From Xanthomonas hortorum pv. pelargonii (lineage in GTDB: Bacteria; Pseudomonadota; Gammaproteobacteria; Xanthomonadales; Xanthomonadaceae): 64,000 nt of DNA. Each line of letters begins with the position of its first letter. Position 1 is the stretch's first letter. The stretch spans positions 3,410,001 to 3,474,000 of the forward strand of contig NZ_CP098604.1 in the NCBI RefSeq assembly GCF_024499015.1, read 5' to 3'. This document shows positions 35,054 to 44,734 of the stretch, one piece after another. The position numbers and the translations under genes are program-made. A model generated the notes under the pieces. The model was not told the origin of the DNA and ran no database searches. It worked only from the letters and a program-made list of their open reading frames with translations.

Positions 35054-37762
35054 ATGTCACCTGTCTCGCGTGCCTCGTTGCGTTGTTGTTCGCCTTCCTC
35101 GCTATCCATCGCCATCGCGCTGTCGCTGCTTGCCTGCGGCGCCAGCGCGCAGGCGCAGGAGTCGCCGCCTGCAGACGCTGCGCAGATTTCCCAGCTCGAT
35201 ACGGTCAAGGTCACCAGTTCGTACCAGAAGAGCCTGATCACCGCGATGGACAACAAGCGCGACGACGTGCGCATGACCGACGGCATTTCGGCGCAGGACA
35301 TCGGCAAGTTCCCCGCCGAAAACATCGCCGAGGCGATCCAGCGCATTCCCGGTGTGCAGATTTCCACCATCAACGGGCGCGGTTCCACCATCAGCGTGCG
35401 TGGCCTGGGCCCGCAGTATTCGGCCACCACCATCAACGGCCAGGTGATCAAGAGCGCTGATTTCACCGATGGTTTCCGTTACGACATCATCCAGCCGGAA
35501 GTGGCTGCCGGTATCGAGGTGATCAAGTCGCCGTCGGCCGACATGGATGCCGGCGGGTTGTCCGGCACGGTCAACATCAACACCACCAAACCGCTGGACT
35601 ACAAGCAGACCAAGCTGCTGTTTTCGGCCAAGGCGCAATACGCCGAATTTGCCGGCGGTGCGCCCACGCCCAAGGGCGTGCTGACCTATATCGACCAGTT
35701 TAAATTCGGCGGTGGCGATCTGGGCGTGTTCCTCAGCGCCGGTTATCAGAAGCTCAAGGATCGCGCCGATTATCTGTGGATCGACCGCTGGTATACGCAG
35801 CAAACCGACGCCGGCACCTTGTACATTCCACGCCGCCCGCGCTACCGCTCGATCGAGCGCGAAACCACCCGCAAGATGTTCAACGGCGGGCTGCAGTGGA
35901 AGCCCAGCGATCAGCTGGAAATGAACCTCACCGCGCTGTATTCGCAGGACAAGACCGCCAACGACATGAACCAGTTGGTGTATTCGTTCGAGCGCAGCCC
36001 GCTGACCGTACTGCAGACCAACGGGCTCACTGCCACGCAGGTGTCGGCGTCCGACTACTGGCTGGAAAACAACCGCCAGATCGAACAGCACGATCTGTCT
36101 ACGCGGCTACTGACCTACGACTTCAAGTGGAAGGGCGATGCCTGGACCTTGAGTGGCGCGGCCAATTACACCGAAGGCAAGACCGATGAAAACGAGCGCG
36201 CGGCGATCCTGGGCCGCAAGCCGACCTCGACGCTGCTGGACACCTCGAATTCGGATGCGATTTCGCTGATCACCGATGCCGACGCCACCGATGCCAGCGC
36301 CTGGGACAAGGCCAATCTGGTGCGTAGCGAATATCCCAATGGCGGCATCCAGTCGCTCAGCAACAAGGAATGGTCGTTGCAACTGGATGCCGAGCGGTAT
36401 CTGGACCTGGGCGCGTTGAACGCAGTGCGCTTCGGTGCCAAATACCGGCGCGAAACCTTCGACCGCGATGTGCGCAGGCGCGATTTTCTGTATTTGCTCA
36501 GGACTGGTGCCGTGTCGGGCTTCGACATGTTCCCGGAACTGTCGGCCGCCAACAGCACGGTGAGCAACTTCCTCGACGGACAACTCGCCTCGCAGGACAG
36601 CTGGGTGACCCCGGACATTGCGGCCTACGCGCGCTCGCTGGCGGCTGCCGGTATCAGCGTGCCGGTGCTGTTCGCCCCGCAAAGCAGCTACAGCATCGAG
36701 AACGACATTTCATCGGCCTATGCGATGGCGCGCATCGATACCGACATCGGCAGCATGCGTCTGCGCGGCAACGTCGGCATGCGTTACGAAAACACCAAGC
36801 GCACCACCGACACCTACCTCACCCAGGCGCAGGCAGCCAGCGACGACGCCAACGTGGTGATCGGCACCGCGCGTGCGCCGTACGACTATTCCAACTGGTT
36901 GCCCAGCCTGAATCTGGTGCTGGACATGCGCGAAGACCTGCTGCTGCGCTTTGCCGCCGCCAAGGTGCTGGTGCGGCCGATCCTGGACAGCAACACCGCC
37001 ATCGCTTCGACCATTTCCACCGGCACCAATACCGGCGGCACCACCACGTTCATCGTCACCCAGGGCCAGACCGATCTGAAGGCATTGACCGCCGACCAGG
37101 CCGACCTGAGCCTGGAGTGGTATTACGGCAACGGTGGCGCGCTGACCGTTGCCGGCTTCTGGAAGAACATCAAGAACGGCACCTTCAATAGCATCGTCTG
37201 CCCGGGCGCGTTCAACGGCACCGCACTGTCCAGCAATGCGGCCGGCGACTGCGTGGACGGCGTCGGCAACATCTACGAGATCACCGCCACCACCAACGAT
37301 CCGAGCAAGGTCAAGATCCGTGGTTACGAGCTGGGTTGGACACAATCGCTGGATGCCTGGCTGCCGATCGATGGCTTCGGCGTGACCTCCAACTTCACCC
37401 GCGTGATTCCGCAGCGCGATACGGCATTCCAGATCCGCAATCTGTCCGAGCAGACCTGGAACGCCACCGCATACTGGGAAAGCCAGCATTATTCGGCACG
37501 CGTCTCGCTCAACCATCGCAGCGAATACGAGCAGGACAGCAGCGACAGCTTCTTCGCGCGCGAAGGCCACACCATGAAGGCGCGCACGCAGCTGGATGCG
37601 GTGCTCGGGTATCAGGTCAACGACAAGCTCAGCTTCCAGCTGGGCGGTTTGAACCTCACCAACCGCACCGAAGAGGCCTACAAGGACATCACCAGCCGTT
37701 GGCAGATGACTGGGGTCACCGGTCGCAGCTACTACCTGTCGATGCAGTGGGACATGCTTTGA
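35054..37762 (+). CDS. TonB-dependent receptor of the nag/glycan locus
   Basis: A 902-residue outer-membrane receptor, likely importing GlcNAc-containing oligosaccharides. The signal peptide ends AQAQ (about residue 34). A TonB-box-like LDTVKVTSS is followed by SYQKSLITAMDNKRDD and the plug signature DGISAQDIGKFPAENIAEAIQRIPGVQIS (in pieces), the pattern of the carbohydrate-type receptors abundant in Xanthomonas. The barrel ends SYYLSMQWDML. I chose the ATG at 35054 because it starts the signal peptide. The gene precedes the two glycosidase genes and follows candidate NagQ/NagR sites, so the substrate link rests on context. Confidence 0.88.
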   Translation: MSPVSRASLRCCSPSSLSIAIALSLLACGASAQAQESPPADAAQISQLDTVKVTSSYQKSLITAMDNKRDDVRMTDGISAQDIGKFPAENIAEAIQRIPGVQISTINGRGSTISVRGLGPQYSATTINGQVIKSADFTDGFRYDIIQPEVAAGIEVIKSPSADMDAGGLSGTVNINTTKPLDYKQTKLLFSAKAQYAEFAGGAPTPKGVLTYIDQFKFGGGDLGVFLSAGYQKLKDRADYLWIDRWYTQQTDAGTLYIPRRPRYRSIERETTRKMFNGGLQWKPSDQLEMNLTALYSQDKTANDMNQLVYSFERSPLTVLQTNGLTATQVSASDYWLENNRQIEQHDLSTRLLTYDFKWKGDAWTLSGAANYTEGKTDENERAAILGRKPTSTLLDTSNSDAISLITDADATDASAWDKANLVRSEYPNGGIQSLSNKEWSLQLDAERYLDLGALNAVRFGAKYRRETFDRDVRRRDFLYLLRTGAVSGFDMFPELSAANSTVSNFLDGQLASQDSWVTPDIAAYARSLAAAGISVPVLFAPQSSYSIENDISSAYAMARIDTDIGSMRLRGNVGMRYENTKRTTDTYLTQAQAASDDANVVIGTARAPYDYSNWLPSLNLVLDMREDLLLRFAAAKVLVRPILDSNTAIASTISTGTNTGGTTTFIVTQGQTDLKALTADQADLSLEWYYGNGGALTVAGFWKNIKNGTFNSIVCPGAFNGTALSSNAAGDCVDGVGNIYEITATTNDPSKVKIRGYELGWTQSLDAWLPIDGFGVTSNFTRVIPQRDTAFQIRNLSEQTWNATAYWESQHYSARVSLNHRSEYEQDSSDSFFAREGHTMKARTQLDAVLGYQVNDKLSFQLGGLNLTNRTEEAYKDITSRWQMTGVTGRSYYLSMQWDML

Positions 37763-37926
37763 TGGCGGGGAGGGCGCGCAGCGCCAGTGTGCACGGCTGC
37801 GTGCTACAGCACGCATTGAATGCAATGCTGCAGCTGTTGTGGAAGCGCAGTTCAAAGATGCTGCGGGTGTTGCTGCTGCGCGTCGTTCGCAGGGCATGTA
37901 CGCAATGCTGTTGATCGGGCACTGCC

Positions 37927-40821
37927 ATGCGCAGGCGTGACTTCCTCGCCGGCAGCGTCTGCGCCTCCTCGTTGCTTGGTGTGCCGACGTTGACTCCCGG
38001 CATGGCGAGCGCTGCAACTGCACGCGCTGGTGTTACCGGTAAGCCGCGTCCTACTCCGCCGCCATCGGTCAAAGATGGCAGTGGCCAATGGCTGGATCTG
38101 GATGAGGGCTGGCGGTTCCATGCCGGCGATCTGCCGTTCCCGCGTCTGCTTGCGCAGGACGAGACCTACGACAACGCCAAGGCGGGCCGGGCCTGGGGTG
38201 CGGCGGCGCCGGACTTCGACGACACCGGCTGGCGGCAGCTGCAATTGCCGCACGATTTTGTGGTGGAGCAGGCAGTGCGCGCCGACGCCAATATCGCGCA
38301 AGGCTATCGCCCGCGCGGTATCGCCTGGTACCGGCGCACGCTGCGGTTGGAAGACTCCGCGCGCGGCCAGGCGGTGGAGCTGCGTCTGGACGGCATCGCC
38401 AGCCATGCCACCGTGTGGGTCAACGGCATGCTGATGGCACGTAGCTGGAGCGGCTACAACGGGTTGGTGATCGACCTCACGCCGGTCGCGCGCTACGGTA
38501 ACGCCTTGAACAGCATCGCCATCCGCGTCGATGCCGAAGCGATGGACGGTTGGTGGTACGAAGGCGGCGGCATCTACCGGCACACCTGGCTGGTGCTGCG
38601 TACGCCGTTGCATGTTGCTGGCGATGGCCTGGCAGTGGTGCCGCGCGAAGGCCCGGGCGATGTCTGGCAGGTGCCGGTGCAGCTGGAGCTTGTCAACAGC
38701 GATGAGCAGCCTGCCGAGGCCTGGGTAGATGTCGAACTACGCGATGCACGTGGTGTTGTGGTGGCGCATGGCGAGACGCAATTACGCGTCGCTGCATTCG
38801 GTACTGCGCAAGCAGAAGTGAGCGTATCGGTCGCGCAGCCACAGCGCTGGAGCGTGGACACGCCGGCGCTGTATCGCGTGGTGGCCAGCGTGCGCGGCGA
38901 AGACGGCCGCAGCGATCATGCCGAGTGCGAGATCGGTTTTCGCAGCCTGCGCTTCGATGCCGACCACGGCTTTTTTCTCAATGGCCGCGCGCTCAAGATC
39001 AAGGGCGTGTGCCTGCATCAGGACCATGCCGGCGTTGGTGTGGCGCTGCCCGATGCCTTGCATGCGTTTCGCCTGCGTCGCCTGAAATCGATGGGCTGCA
39101 ATGCCATCCGCCTGCATCACGCGGTGGCGCCGGAGTTGCTGCAGGCCTGCGACCGGCTCGGCATGCTGGTGATGGCCGAGAACCGCTTGTTCAACCCCGC
39201 ACCCGAGTACGTGGCGCTGTTGCAAACGATGGTGCGGCGCCAGCGCAACCATCCCAGCGTATTCCTGTGGTCGCTGCTCAACGAAGAGCCGCTGCAGGGC
39301 ACCGCCACCGGCTACGCCATCATGGCGCGCGCCGCCAGCGCCGTGCGTGCGCTCGACGACACCCGCCCGATCACTGCCGGCATGAACGATGGCATGTTCG
39401 CCACCCGCGGCGCGGCCGATGTGGTGGACGTGCTGGGCTTCAACTATCGCCAGTACAACTACGACCGCGTGCATGCCGCGCGCCCGCGCACGCCGATGTT
39501 GTCCAGCGAAGACACCAGTGCCTTTCAGACCCGCGGCGCGTGGTTCACCGACATGGACGCACACGTGGTGGCCGAAGACGACAGCCTGGCCGCCGACTGG
39601 GGCAATACCCATCGCCGCGCCTGGCAGCTGATTGCCGAACGCCCATTCGTCGCCGGCAGTTTCGTGTGGACAGGGTTCGATTATCGCGGCGAACCCACGC
39701 CGTTCGAATGGCCGTCGGTGGGCTCGTTCTTCGGCATCATGGACCAGTGCGGATTTCCCAAGGGAGCCTACTGGTTGCGCCGCGCGTTGTGGATCGACGA
39801 TGCGCCGGTGCTGCATCTGTTGCCGCACTGGAACTGGCCGGGCCGCGAAGGCCAGCCGATCAAGGTGATGGCGTTCTGCAATGCCGCGCAGGTGGAGTTG
39901 TGGCTCAACGGCCGCTCGCTCGGCAAACAGGCGGTGGATCGCGCGCAGATGAATCAATGGCAGGTGCAGTACGCGCCGGGCGTCCTCGAAGCGGTGGCCT
40001 GGCGCGATGGCCGCGAGGTGGCGCGCACGCGCGTGGAAACCACTGGCGCAGCGGTCGCGCTACGACTCACGCCCGACCGCCCCCAGCTACGCGGCGATGG
40101 CCGCGACGCGCAGCCGGTGACGCTGGAAGCGGTGGATGCGCAAGGCCGCCACGTGCCCGATTGCACTGCAACGCTGACACTGCAGATCAGCGGCGGCCGG
40201 CTGCTGGGCGTGGGCAATGGCGACCCGAATGCGCACGCACCCGATCAGGCCACGCAAGTGGCCCTGTTCAACGGGCTGGCGCAGGCCATCGTGCAGGCAG
40301 GCCGCGGTGCCGGCGTACTACGCCTGCAGGCGCGTGCATCAGCACTGCAAGATGCGGTGGCCGAGATCGCCTGCACGGCGGTGCCGCTACCAGCGGCTGT
40401 GGCAGTGGCCGCGCCGGTGATGGTGGTCGAAAGCTGGCGCCACACTGCCGCCTTCGCGCAGCCACCGGCACCGGATCTGTCGCGCCGCCCCAATGACAAC
40501 AACAGCTGGAGCAACACGCTACCCGGCACGCTGGAAACCGCACCCGAACGCGCCGGCTACGTGCTGTACCGCACCCAGTTCACGCCGTGGCAAGGCGTGC
40601 AGACCCACGGCGGCGTGCTCGATCTGGGCCGCCTCAGCGGCCCGGCGCAGGTATTTCTGGATGGTCGCGCAGTGACGCAAGCGGCAGCCGGCGCGCCGAT
40701 CAAACTGACGCTTGCGCCCGCAACCGGTGTGCGCACGCTGGCGGTGATCATGCAGGTCGACGCTGATCAGCCGTTTGGATTCCACGACGTTGTTACCGTG
40801 CATTATCGGAACTCGCCATGA
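37927..40821 (+). CDS. Tat-exported glycoside hydrolase family 2 (beta-galactosidase-like)
   Basis: A 964-residue GH2 enzyme. The N-terminus MRRRDFLAGS is a twin-arginine signal, so it is exported folded. Domain order: jelly-roll sugar-binding domain (about 50-215, GYRPRGIAWYRRTL, DGIASHATVWVNG), Ig-like domain (about 220-335), TIM barrel (about 340-640), then DUF4982 and other Ig-like domains. The catalytic acid is the Glu of LWSLLNEEPLQ and the nucleophile is the Glu of MLSSEDTSAF. It could be a beta-galactosidase, beta-mannosidase or related exo-enzyme; a role in trimming glycans that contain GlcNAc is suggested by its neighbours. It overlaps the GH89 gene by 4 bases. Confidence 0.87.
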   Translation: MRRRDFLAGSVCASSLLGVPTLTPGMASAATARAGVTGKPRPTPPPSVKDGSGQWLDLDEGWRFHAGDLPFPRLLAQDETYDNAKAGRAWGAAAPDFDDTGWRQLQLPHDFVVEQAVRADANIAQGYRPRGIAWYRRTLRLEDSARGQAVELRLDGIASHATVWVNGMLMARSWSGYNGLVIDLTPVARYGNALNSIAIRVDAEAMDGWWYEGGGIYRHTWLVLRTPLHVAGDGLAVVPREGPGDVWQVPVQLELVNSDEQPAEAWVDVELRDARGVVVAHGETQLRVAAFGTAQAEVSVSVAQPQRWSVDTPALYRVVASVRGEDGRSDHAECEIGFRSLRFDADHGFFLNGRALKIKGVCLHQDHAGVGVALPDALHAFRLRRLKSMGCNAIRLHHAVAPELLQACDRLGMLVMAENRLFNPAPEYVALLQTMVRRQRNHPSVFLWSLLNEEPLQGTATGYAIMARAASAVRALDDTRPITAGMNDGMFATRGAADVVDVLGFNYRQYNYDRVHAARPRTPMLSSEDTSAFQTRGAWFTDMDAHVVAEDDSLAADWGNTHRRAWQLIAERPFVAGSFVWTGFDYRGEPTPFEWPSVGSFFGIMDQCGFPKGAYWLRRALWIDDAPVLHLLPHWNWPGREGQPIKVMAFCNAAQVELWLNGRSLGKQAVDRAQMNQWQVQYAPGVLEAVAWRDGREVARTRVETTGAAVALRLTPDRPQLRGDGRDAQPVTLEAVDAQGRHVPDCTATLTLQISGGRLLGVGNGDPNAHAPDQATQVALFNGLAQAIVQAGRGAGVLRLQARASALQDAVAEIACTAVPLPAAVAVAAPVMVVESWRHTAAFAQPPAPDLSRRPNDNNSWSNTLPGTLETAPERAGYVLYRTQFTPWQGVQTHGGVLDLGRLSGPAQVFLDGRAVTQAAAGAPIKLTLAPATGVRTLAVIMQVDADQPFGFHDVVTVHYRNSP

Positions 40822-43229
40822 TCGCTTTATCGTTTTCACCCTCGTCGCATACGCGCCTGTTCGCTGGTGCAGTGCTGAGCGCGTTGCTCGCCATTCCAGT
40901 CAGCGTGCTGGCCGCACCGCCCGCACAGGCGGTGGTGCAACGTTTGATCGGCACACGTGCCGCACAGTTCGAGATGACGATGGCGCCACGCGGCAACGGT
41001 GCGGACTGGTATCGCATCGATGCCGGTGGCGACACGGTGCGCATTGCCGGTTCCTCGCAAGTGGCATTGGCGCGTGGCGCCTACGCCTATCTGGGCCAGG
41101 CCGGTGCGGCCTCGATGAGCTGGGAAGGCGACCGCGTGGCGCTGCCGGCGCAATGGCCGGCCTACAGCAGCGGCCAGGTGCGCACGCCGTTTGCCCATCG
41201 CGCCTATCTCAACACCTGCACCTACGGCTACACAACGCCGTTCTGGGACTGGCCGCGCTGGCAGCGCGAGATCGACTGGATGGCGTTGCACGGCATCGAT
41301 ATGCCGCTGGCGATGGAAGGCCAGGAAGCAATCTGGCAAGCGCTGTGGCGCGAGTTCGATGTGGGCGATGCTGCGTTGGCGGAGTATTTCTCCGGCCCGG
41401 CGTTCACCCCGTGGCAGCGCATGGGCAATATCGAAGGTTATCGCGCGCCGTTGCCGCAACAGTGGATCGACAGCAAGCGCGTGCTGCAGACGCAGATCCT
41501 GAAGCGCATGCGCGAGCTCGGCATGCAACCGGTGCTGCCGGCATTTGCCGGCTACGTACCCAAGGCATTCGCGCAGGCACATCCGAACGCGCGCATCTAC
41601 CGCATGCGCGCCTGGGAGGGTTTTCACGAAACCTACTGGCTGGATCCGCGCGATCCGTTTTTCGCCAAGGTTGCGCGCCGATTCCTGGAGCTGTACACGC
41701 AAACCTACGGCGCAGGCGAGTTCTATCTGGCCGATGCCTACAACGAAATGCTGCCGCCAGTGGCCGACGATGGCAGCGACGTGGCCGCGGCAAAGTACGG
41801 CGACAGCATCGCCAATTCCGATGCTGCGCGCGCCAAGGCAGTGCCGCCAGCGCAACGCGATGCGCGCCTGGCCGAATACGGTCAGGCCTTGTATCGCTCC
41901 ATCGCACAAGTGAATCCGCAGGCCACGTGGGTGATGCAGGGCTGGTTGTTCGGTGCCGACCGCGACTTCTGGCAACCGCAGGCGATCGCCGCGTTTCTGG
42001 GCAAGGTACCCGACGCGCGGCTGATGGTGCTGGACATCGGTAATGACCGCTATCCGGGCACATGGAAGGCCTCGCAAGCCTTCGACAACAAACAATGGAT
42101 CTACGGCTACGTGCACAACTACGGCGCCAGCAATCCGCTGTACGGCGACTTTGCATTTTATCGGCAGGATCTGCAGGCCTTGCTGGCCGACCCGGACAAA
42201 CGCAATCTGCGCGGTTTCGGCGTGTTTCCCGAAGGCTTGCACAGCAACTCGGTGGTCTACGAGTACCTCTACGCGCTGGCCTGGGAAGGCCCGCAGCAGT
42301 CCTGGTCGCAGTGGCTCACGCAGTACACGCGCGCCCGCTACGGTCGTAGCGATGCGGCATTGCTGCAGGCCTGGTCGGATCTGGAAGCGGGCATCTACCA
42401 GACCCGCTATTGGTCGCCGCGCTGGTGGAACAAGCGTGCCGGCGCGTATCTGCTATTCAAGCGACCGACTGCAGACATTGTGGGCTTCGACGACCGCCCC
42501 GGCGATCCGCAACGCCTGCGCCGCGCCATCGACGCGCTACTGCAGCAAGCCGACCGTTACGCCGACGCGCCGCTGTACCGCTACGACCTGATCGAAGACG
42601 CGCGGCATTACCTCAGCCTGCACGCCGACCGCCAACTGCAGGCGGTGGTGCAGGCGTACGGCGCCGGCGACTTCGCACGCGGCGATGCGCTGTTGGCGCG
42701 CACGACGCGATTGGTGCAAGGACTCGATGCACTGGTCGGCGGCCAACACGAAACCCTCGCCGACTGGACCGGCCAGGCGGCCGCTGCCGCGGGCGACGAT
42801 GCCGCATTGCGTCGCGTGTATGTCGGCAACGCGCGTGCGCAGGTCAGCGTCTGGGGCGGCGACGGCAATCTTGCCGATTACGCGTCCAAGGCGTGGCAAG
42901 GCATGTACGCGGAGTTCTATCTGCAGCGCTGGACGCGCTTTCTGAGCGCCTACCGGGCTGCGCGCAAGGCGGGCACGCCGTTCGACGAAGCGGCCTTCAA
43001 CACAAAGCTTGCAGCGTGGGAGCGCCAATGGGCGGAGCAGGGCAGCGTGCCGAAGCGTCAGCCACCACGCGACCCACTGACCTCGCTGCGTACATTGCTG
43101 GCACAGGTGGATGCGCAAGACGATGTGCAGAGTGCTCTGCAAGGCGAGTTGCAAGGCGAGGTGCAAGGAATTGCGCACGGCGCCATGCACGGCACCACGC
43201 ACGGAACTGTGCAAGGCGACGCCCAATGA
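40818..43229 (+). CDS. Glycoside hydrolase family 89, alpha-N-acetylglucosaminidase (NAGLU-like)
   Basis: An 803-residue exported enzyme related to human NAGLU, which removes terminal alpha-linked GlcNAc. A signal peptide ends near residue 32 (VLA-AP). Family features are RAYLNTCTYGYTTPFWDWPRWQREIDWMALHG (residues 118-150 in pieces), the NEMLPP region and WVMQGWLFG, and GVFPEGLHSNSVVYEYLYALAW, which carry the two catalytic Glu residues. The C-terminus ends in an unusual run of tetrapeptide repeats (see the repeat entry). It is translationally coupled to the GH2 gene and lies upstream of the NagX-like acyltransferase gene. Confidence 0.9.
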   Translation: MIALSFSPSSHTRLFAGAVLSALLAIPVSVLAAPPAQAVVQRLIGTRAAQFEMTMAPRGNGADWYRIDAGGDTVRIAGSSQVALARGAYAYLGQAGAASMSWEGDRVALPAQWPAYSSGQVRTPFAHRAYLNTCTYGYTTPFWDWPRWQREIDWMALHGIDMPLAMEGQEAIWQALWREFDVGDAALAEYFSGPAFTPWQRMGNIEGYRAPLPQQWIDSKRVLQTQILKRMRELGMQPVLPAFAGYVPKAFAQAHPNARIYRMRAWEGFHETYWLDPRDPFFAKVARRFLELYTQTYGAGEFYLADAYNEMLPPVADDGSDVAAAKYGDSIANSDAARAKAVPPAQRDARLAEYGQALYRSIAQVNPQATWVMQGWLFGADRDFWQPQAIAAFLGKVPDARLMVLDIGNDRYPGTWKASQAFDNKQWIYGYVHNYGASNPLYGDFAFYRQDLQALLADPDKRNLRGFGVFPEGLHSNSVVYEYLYALAWEGPQQSWSQWLTQYTRARYGRSDAALLQAWSDLEAGIYQTRYWSPRWWNKRAGAYLLFKRPTADIVGFDDRPGDPQRLRRAIDALLQQADRYADAPLYRYDLIEDARHYLSLHADRQLQAVVQAYGAGDFARGDALLARTTRLVQGLDALVGGQHETLADWTGQAAAAAGDDAALRRVYVGNARAQVSVWGGDGNLADYASKAWQGMYAEFYLQRWTRFLSAYRAARKAGTPFDEAAFNTKLAAWERQWAEQGSVPKRQPPRDPLTSLRTLLAQVDAQDDVQSALQGELQGEVQGIAHGAMHGTTHGTVQGDAQ
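43137..43220 (+). repeat. Seven 12-bp tandem repeats encoding x-(Q/H)-G-x at the GH89 C-terminus
   Basis: Units read LQGE, LQGE, VQGI, AHGA, MHGT, THGT and VQGD, preceded by degenerate AQDD and VQSA. The 12-bp period is conserved at the bases coding for Q/H-G. This is beyond the normal end of GH89 enzymes. Confidence 0.9.
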
Positions 43230-43350
43230 GCGGATCCGTCTTGCGCTTCGTCTGCATGCATGACCGTTGCAGCGGCGATGCAATCACGCAAGCTATCGGC
43301 ATCAAACGCCCACCTCGTACCCACCTGCAGTACCGTAGCAAGGAACTGCA

Positions 43351-44522
43351 ATGAGCGAACAAACACCCGCTGCTGCAGCGATCACTGCATCGCCAACACC
43401 AACACCAAAGCGCGAACGCTTTCTATCGCTGGACGTCTTCCGCGGCCTGACCATCTTCCTGATGATCCTGGTCAACACCGCCGGGCCGGGTGCGCAGGCG
43501 TATGCGCAGCTGACCCATGCGGCCTGGTTCGGCTTCACGCTTGCCGATCTGGTGTTTCCTTCGTTCCTGTTCGCAGTGGGCAGCGCGATGAGCTTCGCGC
43601 TGGCGACAGACACGCCGCATCGGCCGTTTCTCGGTCGCGTGGGCAAGCGCGCTGCGCTGATTTTTCTATGCGGCGTGCTGATGTACTGGTTTCCATTCTT
43701 CCATCTGCAGCCCGGTGGGGGATGGGCATTTACCGCGATCGATCAACTCCGCTTGACCGGCGTGCTGCAGCGCATCGGCTTGTGCTATCTGCTTGCCGCG
43801 TTGCTGGTGCGCTATCTGCCGCCACGCGGCATCGCGCCGGCCTGCGTGGCGCTGCTGCTGGGCTACTGGGCGGTGTTGTACGTCTTCGGCCAGCCCGGCG
43901 CCGAGTTGAGCAAGACCGGCAACGCCGGCACCCGGCTGGATCTGTGGCTGTACGGGCGCGCGCACCTGTATCGCAAAGACAACGGCTTCGACCCGGAAGG
44001 TCTGCTCGGCACGCTGCCGGCCACGGTCAACGTGCTGGCCGGCTATCTGACCGGGCGCTTCCTGCAGCGCCGCGGCAAGACCGCTGCGGCCACGCGCACG
44101 CTGTTGCTGGCCGGCGTGGGCTTGGTGCTGCTCGCGCTGCTCTGGAACCCCGCCTGGCCGCTGTCGAAAAAGCTCTGGAGCGGGTCATTCGTCGCCTGCA
44201 CCGTGGGCCTGGATCTGCTGGCCCTGGGCGTGCTGGTCTACCTGCTGGAGCTGCGCGGCTGGATCGGCGGCAGCGGTTTTTCACCGTGCTGGGGCGCAAC
44301 CCGCTGGCGATCTATCTGTTCTCCGAATTGTTCGTGGTGGTGCTGCGCCTGCTCCCGGCCGGCAGCTCCGGCCAGGACCTGTACGCCTGGGCAGGTATCC
44401 GCGTCTTCCAGACCATCGCGCCGGGGCCGCTCGGCTCGCTGCTCTGCGCGCTGAGTTACACGCTGCTGTGCTGGGGCGTGGGCTGGTGGATGGACCAGCG
44501 GCGCTGGTACCTGCGGTTGTGA
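43351..44522 (+). pseudogene. nagX: NagX/HGSNAT-like membrane acyltransferase, frame broken near its 3' end
   Basis: A polytopic inner-membrane protein of the DUF5009/DUF1624 type, related to human heparan-alpha-glucosaminide N-acetyltransferase. It starts LSLDVFRGLTIFLMILVNTAG, the family signature, and has about 10 transmembrane helices. The frame shifts at a TTTTT run (44277-44281): one more T would restore ...GGSGFFTVLGRNPLAIYLFSELF... and the normal C-terminus ending DQRRWYLRL at 44522, giving about 390 residues. As written the last two or three helices are lost. In nag clusters of gammaproteobacteria this gene is called nagX; its role is not proven. The break may be a sequencing error. 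Confidence 0.8.
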
Positions 44523-44682
44523 GGCCACGGCGCGTCAAGTGATGGTATGGCTGCCGATGCTTGCAGGTTGTCGCCGCCAGGTCCTGCCAGCGCCGGCCGC
44601 CGCGTGACGCGCGGAACCTTGCGATTCGCAGGTCAGTGCGAGCTGTCGCCGGGATCGGCACCGCACAGATGCGCCGCAGCCA

Positions 44683-44702
44683 AATTGGTACTATATTGGA
44701 CC
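44683..44702 (+). promoter_or_regulatory. Candidate NagR autoregulatory site
   Basis: ATTGGTAC at 44684 and ATTGGACC at 44695 are direct repeats with an 11-bp period, 33 bases upstream of nagR, and share the AATTGGT word with the region upstream of the first TBDR. Autoregulation is typical for GntR regulators of this type. Confidence 0.45.
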
Positions 44703-44734
44703 TAACGAATCCAAGTCGGTCCGGAGGACAAGCA

